Origin: Abelmoschus esculentus
Lineage: Eukaryota; Streptophyta; Magnoliopsida; Malvales; Malvaceae
NCBI GenBank assembly: GCA_035048815.1
Contig: JAUCBN010000017.1
Coordinates: forward strand, 9,420,936-9,484,935
DNA length: 64,000 nt
Direction: 5' to 3'
The first letter of the stretch is position 1. Each line of letters begins with the position of its first letter. Position numbers and translations under genes: made by a program. The notes under the pieces are model-generated. The model ran no database searches. It worked only from the letters and a program-made list of their open reading frames with translations, and was not told where the DNA came from. This document shows positions 14,301 to 26,759 of this stretch, piece after piece.

Positions 14301-16048
14301 CATGCACGTTTTAATCGCATCAAAACGACAACCAAATTTTATTAAAATCAAATTTTATGATTTCAAATATTTAATTATTATCTTTTGAACAAAATTATAC
14401 AGATTAATCTGAAATTTTCAGAATTTTACTCGGTTAAAATTAGAAAGGAATCTCTATAAAGCCCATTTAGACATGCACGTTTTAGTCCCAACAAAACGAC
14501 AACCAAATGTTATTAAATCAAATTTTATGAGTTTAAATATTTAATTATGGGCTTTTGAACAAAATTATACAATTAATCTCAAATTTTAAGGTTTTTACTC
14601 GGTTAAAATTCGAATGGATTCACTATAGAGCATATTTATACATGCTCGTATTAATTGCATCAAAAAGACAACCAAATGTTATTAAATTAAATTTTATGAG
14701 TTCAAATAGTTAATTATAGGCTTCTGAACAAAATTATACAAATTAATCTCAAATTTTCAGCTTTTTACTCGGTTGAAATTCGAATGGAATCTCTACAAAG
14801 CTCATTTAGACATGCACATTTTAATCGCAACAAAACGACAACCAAATTTTATTAAAATCAAATTTTTTGATTTCAAATATTTTATTATTATATTTTGAAC
14901 AAAATTATACAGATTAATCTGAAATTTTTAGAATTTTACTCGGTTAAAATCAGAACGGAATCTCTATAAAGCTGATTTAGACATGCAAATTTTAATCCCA
15001 ACAAAAACGAAAACCAAATATTATTAAATCCAATTTTATGAGTTTAAATATTTAATAATGGGCTTTTGAACAAAATTATACAGATTAATCTCAAATTTTA
15101 AGGTTTTTACTCGGTTAAAATTCGAACGGATTCTCTACAGAGTACATTTAGACATGCTCGTATTAATCGCATCAAAACGACAATCAAATGTTATTAAATT
15201 AAATTTTATTAGTTCAAATAGTTAATTATAGGCTTGTGAACAAAATTATACAGATTAATCACAATTTTTTAGCTTTTTACTCTGTTAAAATTCGAATAGA
15301 ATCTCTATAAAGCCCATATAGACATGCACGTTTTAATCGCATCAAAATAACAAACAAATTTTATGATTTCAAATATTTAATTATTAGCTTTTGAACAAAA
15401 TTATACAGATTAATCTGAAATTTTCAGAATTTTACTCGGTTAAAATTAGAAAGGAATATCTATATAGCCCATTTAGACATGCACGTTTTAATCCCAACAA
15501 AACGACGACCAAATGTTATTAAATCAAATTTTATGAGTTTAAATATTTAATTATGGGTTTTGAACAAAATTATACAGATTAATCTCAAATTTTAAAGGTT
15601 TTAATCGGTTAAAATTCGAATGGATTCACTATATAGCATATTTAGACATGCTCGTATTAATTGCATCAAAACGACAACCAAATGTTATTAAATTAAATTT
15701 TATGAGTTCAAATATTTAATTATAGGTTTCTAAACAAAATTTTACAGATTAATCTCAAATTTTTAGCTTTTTACTCGGTTAAAATTCAAACGAAATCTCT
15801 ACAAAGCTCATTTAGACATTCAAGTTTTAATCGCATCAAAACGAAAACCAAATTTTATTAAAATCAAATTTTATGATTTCAAATATTTAATTATTACCTT
15901 TTGAACAAAATTATATAGATTAGTCTCAAATTTTTAGAATTTTACTCGGTTAAAATTAGAACGGAATCTCTATAAAGCCTATTTAGACATGTACGTTTTA
16001 ATCCCAAAAAAACCACAATCAAATGTTATTAAATCCAATTTTATGAGT

Positions 16049-16053
16049 TTAAA
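16049..16053. repeat. Target-site duplication, left copy (TTAAA)
   Basis: Five bases immediately before the TG end of the inserted LTR. They are identical to the five bases after its CA end. Removing the insert and one copy rebuilds an intact satellite phrase, gagtttaaatatttaata, found in neighbouring monomers (for example near 15045). Confidence 0.93.
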
Positions 16054-16624
16054 TGTAACCCCCTTAGCCCGGCCTAGACGAAACCAGTACTAACGGGTTA
16101 CACGGGGAATATCAAACCAAACCCGCGAAGGTTCGATTCGATAAACAAACCTAAAACTGCTATATATTTTTTTATTTTATCTTACTAGATGCACAATCTT
16201 ATTCCTACGTGATAAGGTCTCATACAAAGCATTATCGGTAACACCTTAATTAAAAACAAACATCCGATTAAACATTCAAGTAGATTAAGGACTAAAACGT
16301 AAAACTTTTAAATTCAATTCGTAAAGTGAAGGTTCTGTCTATCAATGTTCAATTAAACACTCAAGTGTTCTACACAACAAATTTTAACTCAAACGGATCA
16401 CTCTAACATCATCAATTACATGTTTCTTTAATTTAGGGACCAAAACGTAAATCTTCCAAAATATAAGGACTTCATCTAAATTAGATTAACCATCATGAAA
16501 TTAAATCAACTTTATACTTGCATGCAAAATTTCAGCTCAAAATAACATCTATAAGTACCTTAATCGAACAAAGGAAGATATCCGGGACTTAAATATCATT
16601 TCTAGCAACTTTCAATTCTAAGTG

Positions 16625-16850
16625 ATCAAATGTTTCGAAACCTTCCCAGAGGTTCCAAAACTTTTTGTAAAAGGTTTCGAAACTTTCCTGGAAAGTTTTG
16701 AAACTTTTCGCGTCCAGTAGCTTCTCAGAATTCAAACTGCCCGCAAGGTTTCGAAACCTTGTGAAGATTTCGAAACTATTTGACAAAGGTTTCGGAACTT
16801 TCACCCAAAGGTTTCGAAACTTTCGGTCTGGAACCAAAAGTTTCGTTACA
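16625..16850. repeat. Cluster of TTTCGAAA palindromes in the solo LTR
   Basis: About seven copies or near-copies of the palindromic core 'ggtttcgaaacctt' occur in ~225 bp (near 16631, 16674, 16695, 16748, 16768, 16790 and 16810), spaced 20-50 bp apart on either side. The imperfect copies read 'gttttgaaac' and 'ggtttcggaac'. Such arrays can form hairpins or act as binding sites for dimeric proteins; no function is shown. Confidence 0.85.
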
Positions 16851-17547
16851 CTAAGTGCACAACAATTACTCAATACTCAACCATTAATTAGAACCACTAA
16901 ATGCATCAGTCCTAAGCATAATTAGCAACATATGGCACATAATCAACATCGTCACGGACATCAATCAAACTATAGGCATGCTCCCTAGGAAATGATTAAC
17001 AACATATCAATCATGCTAATACATGCTTCAACAATTCAACAATTCCAAAGTTCAACAATTAACAACCAAACAATAATGGTCTTATTACAACATAAACCAA
17101 AGCCTAAGTACACACTCCTCACATAGGTTAGATTACACATTGCCTTGCCTAATTTGTTTGCCAAAAACATACCAAATTCAAAGTGATTCTTCCCCTTGGT
17201 TTCCTTTCCTCGAACGAAGCTCCAAGTGCCTTTATTTCTCTGTATGGATGAAAAGAGAGCTTAAGCAAACATGCTTAGTGAGGAAGCTCTACATAAATCA
17301 TCAATGCATCTATTTGAAATCATGATAAAACCATAGTTTGTAATACATTGTTAAATCATGCATGCTAACATTTCATGCTCATGTTCTTTAAATCATATGC
17401 ATCCTTGAGTTCACATAATCTTATCAAAACAATTTACAAATGATGTACAATGTCCATTTCAAATTCATGTATGTATATTGGCTTTCTAGTGACCACTTAA
17501 TGTGAACCTTGGGTTCACCGAATACACGGATCCTTTTTTTTCAACAT

Positions 17548-17850
17548 GCATCGGTCGGACACTTAGTCGCCCTTGTATACATGTTATCCCCTACTATGCA
17601 CGGTTGGACACAAAGTCACCCTTGTTTATGTATGGGTCAACTATATGCACGGTTGGACACAAAGTCACCCTTGTTTATGTATGGGTCAACTATATGCATG
17701 GTTGGACACAAAGTCACCCTTGTTTACATATAGGCAAGCTCTACCACGCACGGTTGGACACAAAGTCTCCCTTGTTTACGTGTAGGCGGCTCTACCACGC
17801 ACGGTTGGACACAAAGTCACCCTTGTTTACGTGTAGGCAATATCATTATT
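17548..17850. repeat. ~50 bp tandem repeat, about six copies, in the solo LTR
   Basis: 'cggttggacacaaagtcacc' followed by 'cttgttta' recurs with 'ggttggacac' at about 17602, 17651, 17700, 17752 and 17803, spacings of 49-52 bp. A degenerate first copy lies near 17551 ('cggtcggacacttagtcg'). The linker between cores changes along the array ('atgtatgggtcaactatatg' in the first copies, 'acgtgtaggc' in the last). It is open in several frames simply because it is repetitive. Confidence 0.92.
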
Positions 17851-17949
17851 CTCTTTATTTTATAGTGCACTCAATCCTAATGACATGTCATTTGTATTCG
17901 AATCTAAAGTTAGTGTCACTAAGCCAATATCATAATCAAATGTGCATTA

Positions 17950-18170
17950 TAATTTGCTGCTCATAATGCATGCATAACATGTTCAACAAATGAACCAAAA
18001 GCCATGCCCAAAGGCACCATCATGTATAAGGCAATTAACCATATTGTATTCCAAATCATATAACTTGTTGCTCATAATGCATGCATAATATGTTCAACAA
18101 ATGAACCAAAAGTCATGCCCAAAGGCACCATCATATATATAAGGCAAATAACCATATTGTATCCCAAATC
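17950..18170. repeat. Direct duplication of ~110 bp in the solo LTR
   Basis: The block starting 'gctcataatgcatgcataa' and continuing through 'gttcaacaaatgaaccaaaa', 'gcccaaaggcaccatcat' and 'aaccatattgtat' occurs at about 17958 and again at about 18068. The two copies differ at only a few positions. Confidence 0.9.
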
Positions 18171-19733
18171 ATTTCTCATAATTTTTCATAATCATGGATG
18201 CTAAATAAGCTATGCATTTCAGCAAGTAATTCTCATGTATGCACCATTTCAAAATATGCTCATGCATTTCCATAAATCTCATTGCATTACCAACATAATG
18301 CCTTTATCAAATGTAGCCGAAACTCATATCGGTTTATCAAAAACATTTACTTTACTTACTCTTGAACTATGGAAGGTTTTCACACTCTTCCATAGTCCCT
18401 AAAATAGAACCGTACCAAATGCGATTCACTTTAAAATCCGTAATCACTCACCAACAAGTGAAACGAGCTTTCGCAACTATCCGATGATCGCACCAACGCA
18501 CCAGCACTCAAGCTTCTTCTTGTACTTCTTCTACAACACTAAAAACAAAGCATTCTCACATCATAACATGCTCAAACCAACAACCATATCTGATCACCAT
18601 TAAACTACCGAAAACTTAACCGAAAAGACAGTAAACTAAGCCGAAACGCATCCGAACAACATCAGCCCAAAACCTAACGAATCTAACATCTAATCCACTT
18701 CAATTATGAACCCAAAACACATCCAAACCATCCTTATATCTCCAGAAACATTAAAGCATCTAAAATAGCCCATAAAACAACCGAAACGCACCTTAAAACT
18801 ACATCGATTGCATTATTCGGGGATTAAATTAATGTGCTATCAAATCAAGACTCAATTAATCATTTAATTAACATAAAAACACAATTGAATCCATCTAATT
18901 CCAGCATTGAATAAGATCCAAATAGATTTCACAAAAACATTCACAAAATCACTAGATCTAACATTAAAAATATAGAATCAAGTTTTTATTAAAAGATTAG
19001 CAAGCTAATACTTGGGAATTTCAATAAAGAACCTTAGAAAAGAATAAAAATCCAAAAAATTACCTTCAATATCTATTCACCAAAAAGATGTAATTTCCTC
19101 TTCTTGATTCCTTGCAATTTGATGTTGATTTGATGAAATTGATGCTTAGGTTTTGTAAAGGATGAAAAGATGATGAAAATGATGTAATCTTTGTTGAAAA
19201 AGATGCAAAAATCAACAAGGAATTGAAGAGAAAAGACGAAGAGAAGGTGGAGAGAAAATGAGAGAAAAAGATGAGAGAAAATAGGAGAAAAAGTAGTTTT
19301 GAGAGAAAATGATTAAAATCTCTAATTAAAGTAATTAAAATACATTTTTGTGAATAAATCATTATTAAAAATTAGAAATGGGTTTATGGCCCTCTAAGGA
19401 TTCTAGGTATAGCTTGCTTTTCAATTTAGTCACTAAAACATTGATTTTGCCGAAAATTACAAAATAGTCCTCCAATTTTCCAAAAATTACAAATTGGTCA
19501 TTTATGCATAATTAAACATAATTAAAAATCATTATAAAATCCAAATTATTTTCTTTTAATCTTGAAACAAATTTTCAATATTTTAAATCATATTCCAAAA
19601 CTATTATTTTTCTTAATTAAAAATATCCTTATTTTATTTTTCCCGGAATTAATGAACTGGAGAACCTGATTCGACCCGAATCGAATTCTCCTAACTAAGG
19701 CCTAACTAATAGCCCCAAAACCGGGATGTTACA

Positions 19734-19738
19734 TTAAA
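19734..19738. repeat. Target-site duplication, right copy (TTAAA)
   Basis: This matches 16049-16053 and marks the right edge of the solo LTR. Satellite resumes in register immediately after it ('tatttaataatgggcttttg'). Confidence 0.93.
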
Positions 19739-20969
19739 TATTTAATAATGGGCTTTTGAACAAAATTATACAGATTAATCTCAAATTTTAAGGTTTTTAC
19801 TCGGTTAAAATTCGAACGGATTCTCTATAGAGCATATTTAGACATGCTCATATTAATCGCATCAAAACGACAACCAAATGTTATTAAATTAAATTTTATG
19901 AGTTCAAATAGTTAATTATAGGCTTGTGAACAAAATTATACAGATTAATCGCAAATTTTTAGCTTTTTACTGGGTTAAAATTCGAATGGAATCTCTATAA
20001 AGCCCATTTAGACATACACGTTTTAATCGCATCAAAACGACAACCAAATTTTATGATTTCAAATATTTAATTATTAGCTTTAAAACAAAATTATACAAAT
20101 TAATCTAAAATTTTTAGAATTTTACTCGGTTAAAATTAGAAAGAAATCTCTATAAAGCCCATTTAGACATGCACGTTTTAATCTCAACAAAACGACAACC
20201 AAATGTTATTAAATCAAATTTTATGAGATTAAATATTTAATTATGGGCTTTTGAACAAAATTATACAGATTAATCTTAAATTTTAAGGTTTTTACTCGGT
20301 TAAAATTCGAAAGAATTCACTATAGAGCATATTTAGACATGGTATTAATTGCATCAAAATGACAACCAAATATTATTAAATTAAATTTTATGAGTTCAAA
20401 TAGTTAATTATAGGCTTCTGAACAAAATTATATAGATTAATCTCAAATTTTCAACTTTTTACTCGGTTAAAATTCGAACGGAATCTCTATAAATCCCTTT
20501 TAGACATACACCTTTTAATCGCATCAAAACGACAACCAAATTTTATTAAAATCAAATTTTATAATTTCAAATAATTAATTATTAGCTTTTGAACAAAATT
20601 ATACAGATTAATCTGAAATTTTCAGAATTTTACTCGGTTATAATTAGAACGGAATCTCTATAAAGCCCATTTAGACATGCACGTTTTAATCCCAAAAAAA
20701 CGACAAACAAATGTTTTTAAATCAAATTTTATGAGTATAAATATTTAATTATGAGCTTTTGAACAAAATTATACAGATTAATCTCAAATTTTCAGCTTTT
20801 TACTCAATAAAAATTCTAACGGAATCTCTACAAAGCTCATTTAGACATGGACGTTTTAATCGCATCAAAACGACAATCAAATTTTATTAAAATCAAATTT
20901 TATGATTTTAAATATTTAATTAATAGCTTTTGAATAAAATTATACAGATTAATCTCAAATTTTTAGAAT

Positions 20970-23900
20970 TTTACTCGGTTAAAATTAGAACGGAATCTCT
21001 ATAAAGCCCATTTAGACATGCACGTTTTAATCCCAACAAAATGACAACCAAATGTTATTAAATCAAATTTTATGAGTTTAAATATTTAATTATGGTCTTT
21101 TGAACAAAATTATACAGATTAATCTCAAATTTTAAGGTTTTTACTCGGTTAAAATTCGAACGGATTCTCTATAGAGAACATTTAGACATGCTCGTATTAA
21201 TAGCATCAAAACGACATCCAAATGTTATTAAATTAAATTTTATGAGTTCAAATGGTTAATTATAGGCTTTTGAACAAAATTATACAGATTAATCTCAAAT
21301 TTTCTGCTTTTTACTCAATTAAAATTCTAACGGAATCTCTACAAAGCTCATTTAGACATGGACGTTTTAATCGCATCAAAACGACAATCAAATTTTATTA
21401 AAATCAAATTTTATGATTTCAAATATTTAATTATTAGCTTTTGAAAAAAATTATACAGATTAATCTGGAATTTTCAGAATTTTAATCGGTTAAAATTAGA
21501 ACGGAATCTCTATAAAGCCTATTTAGACATGCACGTTTTAATCCCAACAAAACCACAACCAAATGTTATTAAATCAAATTTTATGTCTTTAAATATTTAA
21601 TTATGGGCTTTTGAACAAAATTATACAGATTAATCTCAAATTTTAAGGTTTTTACTCGGTTAAAATTCGAACGGATTTTCTATAGAGAACATTTAGACAT
21701 GCTCGTATTAATCGCATCAAAACGACAACCAAATGTTATTAAATTAAATTTTATGAGTTCAAATAGTTAATTTTAGGCTTTTGAACAAAATTATACAGAT
21801 TAATCTCAAATTTTCAGCTTTTTACTCGGTTAAAATTTGAACGGAATCTCAATAAAGCCTATTTAGACATGCACGTTTTAATCGCATCAAAACGACAACC
21901 AAAATTTACTAAAATCAAATTTTATAATTTCAAATATTCAATTATTAGCTTTGGAACAAAATTATACAGATTAATCTAAAATTTTCAGAATTTTACTCGG
22001 TTAAAATTAGAACGGAATCTCTATAAAGCCCATTTAGACATGCACGTTTTAATCCCAACAAAACCACAACCAAATGTTATTAAATCAAATTTTATGTGTT
22101 TAAATTTTTAATTATGGACTTTTGAACAAAATTATATAGATTAATCTCAAATTTTAAGGTTTTTACTCGGTTAAAATTCGAACGGATTCTCTATAGAGAA
22201 CATTTAGACATGCTCGTATTAATCGCATCAAAACGACAACCAAATGTTATTAAATTAAATTTTATGAGTTCAAATAGTTAATTATAGGCTTTTGAACAAA
22301 ATTATAAAGATTAATCTCAAATTTTCAGCTTTTTACTCGGTTAAAATTCGAACGGAATCTCTATAAAGCCCATTTAGACAAGCACGTTTTAATCGCATCA
22401 AAACGACAACCAAATTTTATTAAAATAAAATTTCATGATTTCAAATATTTAATTATTAGATTTTGAACAAAATTATATAGATTAATCTCAAATTTTTAGA
22501 ATTTTACTCGATTAAAATTAGAATGGAATCTCTATAAAGCCCATTTAGACATGCACATTTTAATACCAACAAAACGACAACCAAATGTTATTAAATCAAA
22601 TTTTATGAGTTTAAATATTTAATTATGGGATTTTGAACCAAATTATATAGATTAATCTCAAATTTTCAGCATTTTACTCGGTTAAAATTCGAACGGAATC
22701 TCTATAAAGCTCATTTAGACATGCACGTTTTAATCGCATCAAAAAGACAACCAAATTTTATTAAAATAAAATTTTATGATTTCAAATGTTTAATTATTAG
22801 CTTTTGATCAAGATTATTAAGATTAATCTGAAATTTTCAGAATTTTACTCGGTTAAAATTAGAACGGAATCTCTATAAAGTCCATTTAGACATGCACGGT
22901 TTAATTCTAACAAAACGACAACCAAATGTTATTAAATCAAATTTTATGAGTTTAATTATTTAATTATGGGCTTTTGAACAAAATTATACAGATTAATCTC
23001 AAATTTTAAGGTTTTTACTCGGTAAAAATTCAAACGGATTCTCTATAGAGCATATTTAGACATGCTCGTATTAATCGCATCAAAACGATAACCAAATGTT
23101 ATTAAATTAAATTTTATGAGTTCAAATAGTTAATTAAAGGCTTTTTAACAAAATTATACAGATTAATCTCAAATTTTCAGCATTTTACTCTGTTAAAATT
23201 CGAACGGAATCTCTATAAAGCCCATTTAGACATGCATGTTTTAATCGCATCAAAACGATAACCAAATTTTATTAAAATCAAATTTTATGATTTCAAATAA
23301 TTAATTATTAGCTTTTGAACAAAATTGTACAGATTAATCTAAAATTTTCAAAATTTTACTTGTTTAAAATTAGAACGAAATCTCTATAAAACCCATTTAG
23401 ACATGCACGTTTTAATCCCAGCAAAACGACAACCAAATGTTATTAAATCAAATTTTATGAGTTTAAATATTTAATTATGGGATTTTGAACCAAATTATAC
23501 AGATTAATCTCAAATTTTTAGCTTTTTACTTGGTTAAAATTCGAACGGAATCTTTATAAAGCCCATTTAGACATACACAGTTTAATCGCATCAAAACGAC
23601 AATCAAATGTTATTAAATTAAATTTTATGAGTTCAAATAGTTAATTATAGGCTTTTGAACAAAATTATACAAATTAATCTCAAATTTTCAGCGTTTTACT
23701 CGGTTAAAATTCGAACGAAATCTCTATAAAGCCCATTTAAACATGCACGTTTTAATCGCAACAAAATGACAACTAAAATGTTATTAAATCAAATTTTATA
23801 AGTTCAAATACTTCATTATGGGCTTTTGAATAAAATTATACAAATTAATCTCAAATTTTCAGCTTTTTACTCGGTTAAAATTCGAACGGAAGCTCTATAA

Positions 23901-25670
23901 AGCCCATTTAGACATGCACGTTTTAATCGCAACAAAACGACAACTAAAATGTTATTAGATCAAATTTTATGAGTTCAAATACTTGATTATGCGCTTTTGA
24001 GCAAAATTATACAGATTAATCTCAAATTTATGGTTTTTACTCGGTTAAAATTCGAACGAATTCTCTATAGAGCACATTTAGACATGCTCGTATTAATCGC
24101 ATCAAAACGACAACAAAATGTTATTAAATTAAATTTTATGAGTTAAAATAGTTAATTATAGGCTTCTGAACAATATTATACAGATTAATCTTAAATTTTT
24201 AACTTTTTACTCGGTTAAAATTCGAACGGAAGCTCTATAAAGCCCATTTAAACATGCACGTTTTAATCGCAACAAAACGACAACTAAAATGTTATTAGAT
24301 CAAATTTTATGAGTTCAAATACTTGATTATGGGCTTTGGAGCAAAATTATACAGATTAATCTCAAATTTTTAGCTTTTTACTCGGTTAAAATTCGAATGG
24401 AATCTCTATAAAGCCCATTTAGACATGTACGTTTTAATCGCATTAAAACGATAACCAAATTTTATTAAATCAAATTTTATGAGCTTAAATATTTAATAAT
24501 GGGCTTTTCAACAAAATTATAAAGATTAATCTCAAATTTTAAGGTTTTTACTCGGTTAAAATTCGAATGAATTCTCTATAGCGCACATTTAAACATGCTC
24601 GTAGTAATCGCATCAAAATGACAACTAAATGTTATTAAATTAAATTTTATGAGTTCAAATAGTTAATTATAGGCTTTTGAACAAAATTATACAGATTAAT
24701 CTCAAATCTTCAGCTTTTTACTCGGTTAAAATTCGAACGGATTCTCTATAGAGCACATTTAAACATGCTCGTATTAATCCCATCAAAACGACAACCAAAT
24801 GTTATTAAATTAAATTTTATGAGTTCAAATAGTTAATTATAGGCTTTTGAACAAAATTATATAGATTAATCTCAAATTTTCAGCTTTTTACTCGGTTAAA
24901 ATTCGAACGGAATCTCTATAAAGCCCATTTAGACATGCAAGTTTTAATCACATCAAAACGATAAACAAATTTTATTAAAATCAAATTTTATGATTTCAAA
25001 TATTTAATTATTAGCTTTTGAACAAAATTATAAAGATTAATTTGAAATTTTTAGAATTTTACTCGGTTAAAATTAGAACGAAATCTCTATAAAGGACATT
25101 TAGACATGCACGTTTTAATCCCAACAAAACGACAACCAAATGTTATTAAATCAAATTTTATGAGTTTAATTATTTAATTATGGGCTTTTGAACTAAATTA
25201 TACAGATTAATCTCAAATTTTAAGGTTTTTACTCGGTTAAAATTCGAACGGATTCTCTATAGAGCACATTTAGACATGCTCGTATTAATCGCATCAAAAC
25301 GACAACCAAATGTTATTAAATAAAATTTTATGAGTTTAAATATTTAATTATGGGCTTTTGAACAAAATTATTCAGATTAATCTAAAATTTTCAGCTTTTT
25401 ACTCGGTTAAAATTGGAACGGAATCTATATAAAGCCCATTTAGACATACACGTTTTAATTGCATCAAAACGACAACCAAATTTTATTAAAATAAAATTTT
25501 ATGATTTCAAATATTTAATTATTAGATTTTGAACAAAATTATAAAGATTAATCTCAAATTTTCAGAATTTTACTCGGTTAAAATTAGAACGGAATCTCTA
25601 TAAAGCCCATTTAGACATCCACATTTTAATCCCAACAAAACGACAACCAAATGTTATTAAATCAAATTTT
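20970..25670. repeat. 4.7 kb satellite segmental duplication, copy 1
   Basis: The segment recurs at a constant offset of +5790 bp. Checked landmarks: 'aaaccacaaccaaatgttatt' (21550 to 27340), 'ttatgtctttaaatattt' (21571 to 27361), 'cttctgaacaatattataca' (24163 to 29953), 'gagcttaaatatttaataat' (24481 to 30271) and 'taaaattttatgagtttaaa' (25321 to 31111). Only a handful of base differences were noticed over ~4.7 kb (near 21773, 22106, 22381 and 24342). 5790 bp is close to 34 monomers. Confidence 0.93.
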
Positions 25671-26750
25671 ATGAGCTTAAATATTTAATAATGGGCTTTT
25701 CAACAAAATTATAAAGATTAATCTCAAATTTTAAGGTTTTTACTCGGTTAAAATTCGAATGAATTCTCTATAGCGCACATTTAAACATGCTCGTAGTAAT
25801 CGCATCAAAATGACAACTAAATGTTATTAAATTAAATTTTATGAGTTCAAATAGTTAATTATAGGCTTTTGAACAAAATTATACAGATTAATCTCAAATC
25901 TTCAGCTTTTTACTCGGTTAAAATTCGAACGGATTCTCTATAGAGCACATTTAAACATGCTCGTATTAATCCCATCAAAACGACAACCAAATGTTATTAA
26001 ATTAAATTTTATGAGTTCAAATAGTTAATTATAGGCTTTTGAACAAAATTATATAGATTAATCTCAAATTTTCAGCTTTTTACTCGGTTAAAATTAGAAC
26101 GGAATCTCTATAAAGCCCATTTAGACATGCACGTTTTAATCGCAACAAAACGACAACTAAAATGTTATTAGATCAAATTTTATGAGTTCAAATACTTGAT
26201 TATGGGCTTTGGAGCAAAATTATACAGATTAATCTCAAATTTTTAGCTTTTTACTCGGTTAAAATTCGAATGGAATCTCTATAAAGCCCATTTAGACATG
26301 TACGTTTTAATCGCATTAAAACGATAACCAAATTTTATTAAATCAAATTTTATGAGCTTAAATATTTAATAATGGGCTTTTCAACAAAATTATAAAGATT
26401 AATCTCAAATTTTAAGGTTTTTACTCGGTTAAAATTCGAATGAATTCTCTAGAGCGCACATTTAAACATGCTCGTAGTAATCGCATCAAAATGACAACTA
26501 AATGTTATTAAATTAAATTTTATGAGTTCAAATAGTTAATTATAGGCTTTTGAACAAAATTATACAGATTAATCTCAAATCTTCAGCTTTTTACTCGGTT
26601 AAAATTCGAACGGATTCTCTATAGAGCACATTTAAACATGCTCGTATTAATCCCATCAAAACGACAACCAAATGTTATTAAATTAAATTTTATGAGTTCA
26701 AATAGTTAATTATAGGCTTTTGAACAAAATTATATAGATTAATCTCAAAT
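24481..26750. repeat. Repeated multi-monomer block with 'gagcttaaat' marker
   Basis: The marker 'gagcttaaatatttaataat' plus 'gggcttttcaac', followed by 'tctatagcgcacatttaaac' and 'atgctcgtagtaatcgcatc', occurs at 24481, 25673, 26353 and 30271. A related copy starts at 58511. The 25673 to 26353 interval is 680 bp, four monomers. The blocks share the next two monomers as well. The 26353 copy differs by 'ctctagagcgcac' in place of 'ctctatagcgcac'. Confidence 0.88.
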
Positions 26751-26759
26751 TTTCAGCTT

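Larger units (their letters stand above)
6741..16053. repeat. ~170 bp satellite, subfamily B array (left part)
   Basis: The array switches type at about 6741, where 'actcggttaaaat' is joined directly to 'aatacagattaatctgaaat', giving one truncated monomer. Subfamily B uses 'gaacaaaattata' in place of 'gaacataattata', and 'aacggaatctctataaagcc' or 'ctctatagagcacattt' in place of 'ctgattctcaataaagg'. Three monomer types alternate. B1 has 'attttattaaaatcaaatt', 'tatgatttcaaatatttaat' and 'cagaattttactcgg'. B2 has 'taatcccaacaaaacgac', 'gagtttaaatatttaatt' and 'ttttaaggtttttactcgg'. B3 has 'catgctcgtattaatcgc', 'gagttcaaatagttaatt' and 'cagctttttactcgg'. The B2-to-B3 mark recurs near 13610, 14110, 14620, 15130 and 15640, a trimer of ~510 bp. 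Confidence 0.95.
16054..19733. mobile_element. Solo LTR (3680 bp), Tekay/Del-like chromovirus type
   Basis: A single 3680 bp insertion begins TGTAACCCCC and ends GGGATGTTACA. It has TG...CA termini, a TGTAAC/GTTACA terminal inverted hexamer and a perfect TTAAA target duplication in the satellite. There is no internal gag-pol, PBS or polypurine tract flanked by a second LTR copy, so a solo LTR left by LTR-LTR recombination is the best reading. Very long LTRs with these ends are, from memory, typical of plant Tekay/Del chromoviruses, which often insert in heterochromatin; this family assignment is an inference. Inside are a palindrome cluster (16625-16850), a ~50 bp tandem repeat (17548-17850) and a ~110 bp direct duplication (17950-18170). 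The short ORFs within show no recognisable domain. An alternative is a non-autonomous element with unrecognised short LTRs. Confidence 0.82.

Noticed and set aside
16589..16925. Opposing ORFs with Lys-Phe-repeats around the palindrome cluster
   Set aside because: Both strands are open because the TTTCGAAAC palindromes read similarly on each; no domain.
17502..17966. 154-codon ORF in the solo LTR
   Set aside because: It spans the ~50 bp tandem repeat, is paralleled by open frames in the other registers, and lies inside an LTR.
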